Part shown: positions 28,859-35,058 of the stretch, piece after piece
Position numbering within the stretch: the first letter of the stretch is position 1
Layout of the letters: each line of letters starts with the position of its first letter
Virus record (IMG/VR): IMGVR_UViG_3300030061_000720
Coordinates: 1 to 35,058 of that record
Length of the DNA: 35,058 nt
Direction: 5' to 3' (one strand)
Source: a virus
Made by a program: the position numbers and the translations under genes
The notes under the pieces: generated by a model
The model's database searches: none
Told to the model about the DNA's origin: nothing
The model's input: only the letters and a program-made list of their open reading frames with translations

Positions 28859-29377
28859 ATGGCTAAAGAGTTGCAAATAATAAGAGATGAACTTCACAAG
28901 GTGGGTAGGACATATATTAAAGCCCTACAGCAAGAGCTTGAGTTTCAAGACCATATAGCCTCAGGAAACTTAGCAGAAAGTTTTTTTACAAGGGTTCATA
29001 AAGCTAGAGGGAGTTTGATTTTGGATGTTATGAATAACACTCCATATATGTGGATTGTAAATAATGGCTCCTCTCCATTTGAGCCTAAATATGAAGATAT
29101 TGCAAGATGGGTTGAGGAGAAAAGATTTAGCTTTGAGAATAAAAAACATAAGCATAATGTAGTGGCTCATATAGTTAGTGAGATAGCATCAAGTGGACTT
29201 CCAACTCCTATGGGTAAATTAGTAGCATCAAGAAGAAGGTTTTTTATAGAAGTAGCGTTTCAGATGGCTAATTCATCAGGATTAGAAGAAGAAATGGCAA
29301 GAAGCATTAGAGAGCAGATAGACAAAGAGATAGGAGAGGTAGGGAAAAGTAAAGCAATACAATTAACAATAGGATAA
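28859..29377 (+). CDS. HK97 gp10-like tail completion protein
   Basis: A 172-residue, largely helical protein with S-G-N-L-A-E-S-F near residue 35, P-Y-M-W-I-V-N-N-G-S-S-P and E-D-I-A-R-W-V-E-E-K in the middle, and a helical C-terminus. The pattern of a basic N-terminal helix, S-G-x-L and Y-x-W-x-V-x-x-G matches the HK97 gp10/neck-protein family, which caps or connects the tail. Its place directly before the tape measure is unusual, because it normally stands before the tail tube. Confidence 0.65.
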   Translation: MAKELQIIRDELHKVGRTYIKALQQELEFQDHIASGNLAESFFTRVHKARGSLILDVMNNTPYMWIVNNGSSPFEPKYEDIARWVEEKRFSFENKKHKHNVVAHIVSEIASSGLPTPMGKLVASRRRFFIEVAFQMANSSGLEEEMARSIREQIDKEIGEVGKSKAIQLTIG

Positions 29378-29388
29378 ATTAAACATAT

Positions 29389-32300
29389 ATGGCATTAAAT
29401 AGTAAAGTAGCAATAGAGGTAGAAATCAAGAATATTAAAAAAATTGCTGACTTAAAAAAAGAGTTAAAAGACTTAAGAAAAGAGCAGAAAGAAGCTGAAA
29501 AGTATGCTAAATCAGGTAAATTCACTTCAAAAGAGCAAGAAAAAGGATATAAAGCTAACGCTAAAGCAATAAAGCAAAAATCTAAAGCTCTTAGAGATTA
29601 CAATAAAGATTTAGCAGGTGCCACTAAAGCAACAAAAGCAACCACAAAAGCTAATAATGGTATGGCAAAGCAGTTTATTAAAGGTGCTGCTGCTATAGGT
29701 ATTGTAGTTGGTGCTTTTAGAGCTGTAAGTAGGGTTGTAAGTTCGGTAGTAAGTGTATTCACAGAATTTGAATTTGTAATGGCTAAGGTAAATGCAGTTT
29801 CAGGAGCTACAGAATCAGAATTTAAAGGACTGACTAAAACTGCTGAAGAATTGGGTAGAACAACATTCTTTACTGCTACACAGGTTGGGGAGCTTATGTT
29901 AAACTTCTCTAAGCTAGGATTTAGTGCTAGAGAAATACAGAACGCAGTAGGGCCAACACTAGCTTTAGCTACTGCAACAGGAAGTGATTTAGCTAGAAGT
30001 GCCACAGTAGCAGGAGCAGCAGTAAGAGGTTTTGGATTAGATGCTAGTGAAACTGAGAGAGTGGTTGATGTAATGGCTGTATCTTTTGCAAATTCTGCAA
30101 TGGATATTGAAAAATGGCAAACTTCTATGACAAAGGTTGCTCCTATTGCTAAGGCAGCAGGATTCTCTATTGAAGATACTGCAGCTATAATGTCAAAGCT
30201 TACAGATGCAGGTATTGAGGCTTCTATTGCAGGTACATCTTTAAGAAACATATTACTTAAAATGCAAGACCCATCATCAGAACTTACAGCAGCGTTTGGA
30301 ACTACTATTCACTCTTTAGATGAGTTAGTTCCTGCTATGAAAAAATTCTCTGAGGAAGGAGGAAGTATGGCTGATGTTATGGAAGTTGTTGATTTAAGAC
30401 AGGCTGCTGCTTTTGAGCAAATGCTTAGTTCGGCTGATGCCACATTAGAGTTAAGAGATAAATTATTAGAGGCAAATGGAGAGGCAGCTAGAATGGCTAA
30501 AGTAATTGGAGATACATTGCAAGGTTCATTTTTAAAGTTTACTTCTGCTATGCAGGGATTCTCTATAGCTTTAATGAAGGATTTTGTAGCAGGATTTAAA
30601 AGTGCTATTGATAGGGTTACTAGATTTACAACTTTCTTAACTAAAAATAGTGAAGCAATATCTTCTGCTATAAAAGCTATAGTGAAAATTGCTAAATGGA
30701 TTGGTATTTACAAAATAGCAGTAGCTTCAATAGTGCCGATTCAGAGGGGGTGGAATTTTCTCGTAAAAAGCTATACTGCAGCTAGTGTTACTGCTACTAC
30801 TGCAACCTTTACATTTGCAGGAGCAATAAGGACTCTGAAACTAGCTTGGCAATCTCTTTTAGGCTCTACAGGTATAGGTTTAGCAGTAGTTGCTCTTACT
30901 GAAATAGCTTCATCCTTTATATTTAGCTCTGATAAAGCAGATGAAGCAGCAGCATCTACAGAAGGATATAATAGTGAATTAGAAAATACTATTGATTTAG
31001 AAACTAGACTTGCAGGTATTAAAGATGGTGTTAATGCTATAATGAATAAGCGATTTGCTCAAACAGTTAAACAAGGAGAAGAAGATAAAGCTATAATAGA
31101 AAAAGAAATAGCATTAAGAAAAAGCCTTTATTTTGGCTCTTTAAAGGGTATTAATACGCTTAATTCTGCAGAAAGAAAAGAACACTTAGATGGAATCAAA
31201 AGACTAGAAACAAGGTTAAAATTAGAAGAAAGGAATATTAATGAAATAAAAAAGAAAAATTGGGAAAAAGCTCAACAAGAAAAAGATTTAATTACTATTC
31301 AAGAAACAGCCTTAAAAAATGCTCAGGAAATAGTAACTACAAATGAAGAAGATTTAATTGCTAAAAATAAATTAATCCAATCAATAGAAAAAGAAATATC
31401 TAGGCTAAAAGAATTAGGGTTAGAACAAAAAAAGGTCAAAAAAGAAAAAGAAAAAGATAACACTCTTGCTTGGGCTAAAGTTGATGTAATGAAAGAGGTT
31501 TTAGCAGGAAATAAAAGCCTAGAAGATGCAGAGAGAGAGTTGAGGGATATGGCTATAGCTAGGGCGAAAGCAGAATTAGATGCTATACCTCCAACTATTA
31601 TGAATGGCAACCTTCGTTTAGAACTTGAGCAAAAAATTATTGACCTCAAGATGAAAAACAGAAAAGAAACTGAGAAGGGAGCAAAATCTGATGCAAAATC
31701 TCTCAAGCAGGGGGTTAAAGCTTATTCGGATTTAGGTAGTGCATTGCAAGAGGTTGCAGGAGAAAACGAAGCTTTAAATGGTGTTAGAAAAGCAGGAGAA
31801 GCTATAACAAAAGCTGCTGCAATAGCAGAATCTCTTTTAAATTTACAGAAAGCAATAGCAGTTGTTACTGAAGGAAAATTAACAATAGCAACATTATTAG
31901 GAGCAAAAGCTACAGCAGCAAGTACAGTAGCTACAGGAGCAGACACAGTAGTTACAGGAGCTAGCTTAGGTGTAGATGCTTCTAAGGCCGTTTTAAGTAG
32001 TGGTAAAATGTTGCCTTGGCCTATAAATCTTATAGCATTTGCAGCAACTATAGTTCTTATCAAAAAAATAATGGGTATGTTTGAAGATGGAGGAATAATA
32101 TCTGATGGTAAGAAATTTGCAGATGGAGGAATGGTACACGGCCCTAGCCACGCAAATGGAGGTGTAAAGTTTGCAGTAGGTGGCAGAGTTAATGAACTAG
32201 AAGGTGGAGAGGCTGTAATTAATAAAAGAAGTACAGCAATGTTTAGAAATCAACTTTCTGAAATCAATCAGGCAGGTGGTGGTGTTAAGTTTGCTGATGG

Positions 32301-32466
32301 TGGATTGTTAAGTTCTCCTCAATTTACTGAGTCTCAGTTTAATGCAAACAATCAATCTCAAATGCTAGGAGCAATGGGAGGAACTAGAAAGGTAGTGGTT
32401 GTAGAATCTGATATAACAGACAGTCAATCAACAGTTAGTGTTATACAGGCTAATGCAACATTTTAA
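29389..32466 (+). CDS. Tail tape measure protein
   Basis: A 1025-residue protein. An N-terminal coiled coil (about 10-80) is followed by a hydrophobic segment near 95-125 and then a TP901-type tape-measure core (about 140-330), including T-A-E-E-L-G-R-T-T-F-F-T-A-T-Q-V and T-A-A-I-M-S-K-L-T-D-A-G-I-E. Hydrophobic segments near 440, 490 and 875-890 could form a channel during DNA injection. A second charged coiled coil covers about 570-720. The end is Gly-rich with repeated K-F-A-D-G-G-type motifs. It sets tail length. It is the longest span in the tail block and lies about 7.4 kb after the chaperone gene. Confidence 0.9.
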   Translation: MALNSKVAIEVEIKNIKKIADLKKELKDLRKEQKEAEKYAKSGKFTSKEQEKGYKANAKAIKQKSKALRDYNKDLAGATKATKATTKANNGMAKQFIKGAAAIGIVVGAFRAVSRVVSSVVSVFTEFEFVMAKVNAVSGATESEFKGLTKTAEELGRTTFFTATQVGELMLNFSKLGFSAREIQNAVGPTLALATATGSDLARSATVAGAAVRGFGLDASETERVVDVMAVSFANSAMDIEKWQTSMTKVAPIAKAAGFSIEDTAAIMSKLTDAGIEASIAGTSLRNILLKMQDPSSELTAAFGTTIHSLDELVPAMKKFSEEGGSMADVMEVVDLRQAAAFEQMLSSADATLELRDKLLEANGEAARMAKVIGDTLQGSFLKFTSAMQGFSIALMKDFVAGFKSAIDRVTRFTTFLTKNSEAISSAIKAIVKIAKWIGIYKIAVASIVPIQRGWNFLVKSYTAASVTATTATFTFAGAIRTLKLAWQSLLGSTGIGLAVVALTEIASSFIFSSDKADEAAASTEGYNSELENTIDLETRLAGIKDGVNAIMNKRFAQTVKQGEEDKAIIEKEIALRKSLYFGSLKGINTLNSAERKEHLDGIKRLETRLKLEERNINEIKKKNWEKAQQEKDLITIQETALKNAQEIVTTNEEDLIAKNKLIQSIEKEISRLKELGLEQKKVKKEKEKDNTLAWAKVDVMKEVLAGNKSLEDAERELRDMAIARAKAELDAIPPTIMNGNLRLELEQKIIDLKMKNRKETEKGAKSDAKSLKQGVKAYSDLGSALQEVAGENEALNGVRKAGEAITKAAAIAESLLNLQKAIAVVTEGKLTIATLLGAKATAASTVATGADTVVTGASLGVDASKAVLSSGKMLPWPINLIAFAATIVLIKKIMGMFEDGGIISDGKKFADGGMVHGPSHANGGVKFAVGGRVNELEGGEAVINKRSTAMFRNQLSEINQAGGGVKFADGGLLSSPQFTESQFNANNQSQMLGAMGGTRKVVVVESDITDSQSTVSVIQANATF

Positions 32467-32486
32467 TAACTAAAAAATTTAAACAA

Positions 32487-32687
32487 ATGTTTGTTGATAA
32501 AAAAGTAAAGAAAGATAGATTAGATACCTGTAAAAAGTGCGACTTTTACAGAAACTTTTTAATGTTAAAATATCCTAAGTGGGACAGGGGAGCAAGATGT
32601 GCAAAATGCACTTGCTTTATAGATGCTAAAGCAACTCTAACTAAAGAGTTCTTTGGAGAGTGTCCTGCAGGTAAGTGGAAAGAGTAA
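32487..32687 (+). CDS. Small Cys-rich (zinc-binding-like) protein
   Basis: A 66-residue protein with C-x2-C (C-K-K-C), C-A-K-C-T-C, and C-P-A-G-K-W at the end. The arrangement resembles small zinc-binding proteins encoded near tape measures of Bacteroidota phages, by memory. It is 20 bases after the tape measure stop. A structural or assembly-factor role is likely, but unproven. Confidence 0.6.
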   Translation: MFVDKKVKKDRLDTCKKCDFYRNFLMLKYPKWDRGARCAKCTCFIDAKATLTKEFFGECPAGKWKE

Positions 32688-32704
32688 TAACTAAACTTTA
32701 TAAT

Positions 32705-33046
32705 ATGCAAAATCAATTTGATGTAGTCCTGTCTAAACTGACAGAAGATGAAAAGAATGAAATCGTAACACAAAAGAAAGTGAACCTCAGCGATATGAAT
32801 GGCAAGAATATGTATAATGGTCATTCTCTAAATTATTTCTTTAATATGTGGCACAGACACTTTCCTAGTATAAGACAAAGCAAAACCTGTAAGGGCTGTA
32901 GAGATGGTGTTGTTAAGTTCTATCACGGACTTGCTGATTTAATATCTGAACAAAGAAACTTAGCTAAAGCTGCTGTGCCTGTTGAAACTGCTATAGAAAA
33001 AAAACCTATAAAGGCAAAAGCTAAAAAAACTAAATCTAAAAAATAA
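32705..33046 (+). CDS. Hypothetical protein with Lys/Ala-rich tail
   Basis: A 113-residue protein. The ATG at 32705 is chosen over 32675, which overlaps the previous gene. The middle holds W-H-R-H-F-P-S-I-R and C-K-G-C, and the last 25 residues are Lys/Ala-rich (K-A-K-A-K-K-T-K-S-K-K). DNA encoding A-V-P-V-E-T-A matches the 18-bp repeats near 14.9 kb over 16 bases. The basic tail could contact DNA. No family is recognised. Confidence 0.55.
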   Translation: MQNQFDVVLSKLTEDEKNEIVTQKKVNLSDMNGKNMYNGHSLNYFFNMWHRHFPSIRQSKTCKGCRDGVVKFYHGLADLISEQRNLAKAAVPVETAIEKKPIKAKAKKTKSKK

Positions 33047-33047
33047 T

Positions 33048-33368
33048 ATGGCTAAAAGACAAAACGACATTGAGGTTGTTGAGGAGTATTTAGAAATATT
33101 AAACCAAGAGGTTTCTTTAAGATTTGGGGAGGCTACTTCAAAAGATACAATTAGGCATTTAATAGAAAAAGGTATAATAACGCCTAAAGTTTTAAGAAAT
33201 TATATGATAATATATGATTTTGATACTATTTTAAAGTTTAACGAGGGCAACAGAACTCATACTTTTATGGATTTATCTATTAAATATCACATATCAGAAA
33301 GACAGGCACAAACCATAGTTTATAAGGAGAGAAAGAAGCTAGAAATATCATCTAATATAACTTTTTAA
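33048..33368 (+). CDS. Helix-turn-helix-like protein
   Basis: A 106-residue protein. The C-terminal third (F-M-D-L-S-I-K-Y-H-I-S-E-R-Q-A-Q-T-I-V-Y-K-E-R-K-K) resembles a sigma/Mor-type helix-turn-helix. The N-terminus contains acidic helices. It could be a late regulator or a packaging-related DNA-binding protein. It follows the previous gene after one base and precedes late promoter candidate L3, which it might recognise. Confidence 0.6.
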   Translation: MAKRQNDIEVVEEYLEILNQEVSLRFGEATSKDTIRHLIEKGIITPKVLRNYMIIYDFDTILKFNEGNRTHTFMDLSIKYHISERQAQTIVYKERKKLEISSNITF

Positions 33369-33384
33369 AATTTATTCCTAAAAC

Positions 33385-33418
33385 TTCGCAAAACTTTAAT
33401 ATGTAAAATATATTTTTG
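33385..33418 (+). promoter_or_regulatory. Candidate late promoter L3
   Basis: AACTTCG with TTCG at 33385-33388, 22 bases, TATTTTTG (33411-33418) followed by CG. The -7 box fits TANNTTTG exactly. It stands only five bases before the protease ATG, so the transcript would be nearly leaderless if it is real. Confidence 0.45.
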
Positions 33419-33423
33419 CGCTT

Positions 33424-34434
33424 ATGAAGAAAAATTGGTACAACATAAGTGGAAAAGCATCAGATGGTATAGCTGATATTTACATATTTGATGAGATAGG
33501 TGCTTACGGATTAAATGCACAATCGTTTATTGATGAAATTAAGCCATTTAAAAATGCTGCTCTTAACATACACATTAACTGTGTAGGTGGAGATGTTTTT
33601 GATGGAATGGCTATTTATAATGTAATCAAAAAAAGAACTGCACGAACTACAGTTTACATTGAAGGTATAGCTGCAAGTATGGGTAGTGTTATTGCTTTAG
33701 CTGCAGATACTGTAGTTATGGCTGAAAACTCTCTATTTATGATTCACAACGCTTGGGGTGGAGCAATGGGAGAGGCTAAAGAAATGAAAAAAACAGCAAA
33801 ACTTTTAGATAAGATAAGTGGAGAGATTGCTGATATATATGTTAAAAAGACAAACTTACCTTATAGTAAGGTAGAGGAAATGATGGATGAAGAAACTTGG
33901 TTAAATGCTGATGAAGCATACGAGCTAGGCTTTATAGATTCTATCTCGGATGCTATAAAAGTAGCAGCCAAATATGATGTTTCTAAGTTCAAAAATATTA
34001 CAAACGAAGAAATGTCTAATAAACTAAGTGTTAATTTAAAAAGTAAAAAAATGACTGATGAGTTAAAAGCTTGGTTTAATGGTAAAGTTGAAGATATTAT
34101 CGCAAGAGTAAAAAGTGAATCATCTGACAACGAGGCTGTTGAATCAACGGAGGTAAGTGAAATAACTATAGCTGATGAAGCTGAGATTTTAAATAAGTTC
34201 TCAGATTTTGAAGCTGAAGCTATTGAGCTTAATGGGTCTATTGCTGAATTAGAAGGAGAAAAAATCACTCTTACTGAAGAAGTAGAAAGACTAAGCGCTT
34301 TATTAAGTAAAGCAGAAGCAAAAGGGACAGACATTTCTACAGAAGGCGACCCTGCAGTAGTAAAAAATGAGGTAGAAAAGAAAGAAGATGCGTTTTGGAA
34401 CGGATTAGTAGCTAAAATGAATCATAATAATTAA
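33424..34434 (+). CDS. ClpP-like prohead protease fused to scaffold-like region
   Basis: A 336-residue protein. Residues 1-180 form a ClpP-like serine protease: G-I-A-A-S85-M-G-S is the nucleophile motif, M-I-H108-N the His, and E-E157-T-W-L replaces the usual Asp (Glu is common in phage versions), followed by A-Y-E-L-G-F-I-D. Residues 200-330 are acidic and coiled-coil (N-G-S-I-A-E-L-E-G-E-K-I-T-L), suited to act as an internal scaffold. The protease would remove the scaffold during head maturation. It lies directly before the capsid gene, as expected, and the N-terminus supports the ATG at 33424. Confidence 0.85.
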   Translation: MKKNWYNISGKASDGIADIYIFDEIGAYGLNAQSFIDEIKPFKNAALNIHINCVGGDVFDGMAIYNVIKKRTARTTVYIEGIAASMGSVIALAADTVVMAENSLFMIHNAWGGAMGEAKEMKKTAKLLDKISGEIADIYVKKTNLPYSKVEEMMDEETWLNADEAYELGFIDSISDAIKVAAKYDVSKFKNITNEEMSNKLSVNLKSKKMTDELKAWFNGKVEDIIARVKSESSDNEAVESTEVSEITIADEAEILNKFSDFEAEAIELNGSIAELEGEKITLTEEVERLSALLSKAEAKGTDISTEGDPAVVKNEVEKKEDAFWNGLVAKMNHNN

Positions 34435-34455
34435 TTAATTTAAAAAAGAAAAAAA

Positions 34456-35058
34456 ATGGCAAATGTAGCAGCAAATAGTATTGGAACTGCATATAACGGA
34501 ACCTATGCTAGTAAAATCTTATTAGAGCCTATGTTTACTTCAGATGATATTATGAGAAATTATACTATCTATCCTTCAGTAAAATATAAGCAAAACATTA
34601 CAATGGCACCTGCTTTAAGGGGTATCACAGCAGTACATGATGGATGTGGAGTAGAAAATACTTGCAACCCTGCAGGATTCAGCGTAACGCAAAAAGTATT
34701 ACACGCACACAATGTGTCTGTAAAGCAAACTCAATGTTGGGAAGAATTTCACGATGAAGTTATTGTAGAGTCTTACAGAAACGGAATCAATATGCCTGAC
34801 TTAACAGGAACACAATTAGCAGAAGTAATCATTAACAGAGTAAGAGCAGGTGTTGCTAGCGATATGGTTAGAAATATGTGGTTTGGAGAAGCTACTATTT
34901 CAGCATCTTCTCCTGATTGTTCTTATCAATCAATGGGTAATGGATTATTCCACCACCTATCAGCAGGAACTGCTTTCCAAGCAGGAACAAGTGCTAATAT
35001 GACTCCTGTAACAGGAGCTTTAACTTTAGCAGCAGCAACAGCTTCTTATGCAACAGTA
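34456..35058 (+). CDS. Major capsid protein, N-terminal part (continues at base 1)
   Basis: The start of the major capsid gene. It begins 21 bases after the protease stop with an A-rich leader, and the frame is open to the end of the window. From 34960 on it repeats bases 1-98, so it continues to 627 and gives 376 residues in all. The N-terminus (M-A-N-V-A-A-N-S-I-G-T-A-Y) and several segments such as V-S-V-K-Q-T-Q-C-W-E-E-F look capsid-like in position. The family assignment rests on gene order after the ClpP-like protease. As a highly expressed protein, it should be the main virion component. Confidence 0.85.
   Translation, partial: MANVAANSIGTAYNGTYASKILLEPMFTSDDIMRNYTIYPSVKYKQNITMAPALRGITAVHDGCGVENTCNPAGFSVTQKVLHAHNVSVKQTQCWEEFHDEVIVESYRNGINMPDLTGTQLAEVIINRVRAGVASDMVRNMWFGEATISASSPDCSYQSMGNGLFHHLSAGTAFQAGTSANMTPVTGALTLAAATASYATV
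34960..35057. repeat. Terminal direct repeat, right copy (circular closure)
   Basis: Identical to bases 1-98, within the major capsid gene. See the left copy. The base after it (35058, A versus C at 99) is the only difference seen, and it is a synonymous change in a valine codon. Confidence 0.95.

Noticed and set aside
29598-30251. Long reverse-strand frame of 217 codons inside the tape measure gene
   Set aside because: Low-complexity Ala/Ser/Val product opposite a strongly supported tape measure domain; no minus-strand promoter or neighbour.

Overview
The window looks like a complete, or nearly complete, genome of a long-tailed (siphovirus-type) double-stranded DNA phage of a Bacteroidota host, probably a flavobacterium. 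The DNA is AT-rich, every convincing gene is on the + strand, and most start codons follow A/T-rich leaders rather than a Shine-Dalgarno site. Three intergenic regions carry the Bacteroidota-type promoter TTTG-N19/20-TATCTTTG. The first 98 bases are repeated exactly at 34960-35057, so the sequence closes into a circle of about 34,959 bp. The artificial break lies inside the major capsid gene. I found no integrase, transposase, CRISPR array, rRNA or convincing tRNA.

Layout, read from the late region (17.5 kb): three small unknown genes, terminase small and large subunits (18.7-20.5 kb), an unknown gene, then the tail block. The tail block has a tail assembly chaperone with a programmed -1 frameshift, a tail-terminator-like protein fused to a lectin-like domain, three large tail/baseplate proteins, an HK97 gp10-like protein and the tape measure (21.0-32.5 kb). 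Three small genes follow, then a ClpP-like prohead protease with a scaffold-like tail (33.4 kb) and the major capsid gene, which crosses the break. Continuing from base 1: two tandem paralogous tail-tube-like proteins, a small lysine-tailed protein, the portal, a connector-like protein, an appendage-type protein, and a lysis block (small membrane proteins, a basic peptide and an M15 peptidase). A metallophosphoesterase gene ends this half. Portal downstream of capsid and tail tube is an unusual order.

The early half (7.0-14.8 kb) is two operons. The first (promoter 7086-7116) encodes HTH proteins, a DnaA domain IV-like protein and a small protein with an SSB-like acidic tip. The second (promoter 9682-9713) starts with a zinc aminopeptidase-like enzyme and continues with a replisome-organiser-like protein, a DNA methyltransferase-like protein, a DnaC-type AAA+ loader, small membrane proteins, a DUF3310 protein and a VRR-NUC nuclease. 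A third, separate unit (promoter 15074-15104) holds three unknown genes and ends in a strong terminator.

The noncoding DNA is the most unusual part. A palindrome plus AAAGATAA repeat element occurs twice, just before the early region (6978-7049) and just before the late region (17401-17459). Early promoters share an extended motif, and candidate late promoters share a second motif with constant 22-base spacing. There are also a perfect 19-bp palindrome over one promoter, a conserved leader, structured RNA candidates, three 18-bp tandem repeats and an iteron set. All functional statements are from reading the sequence; no database search was possible.
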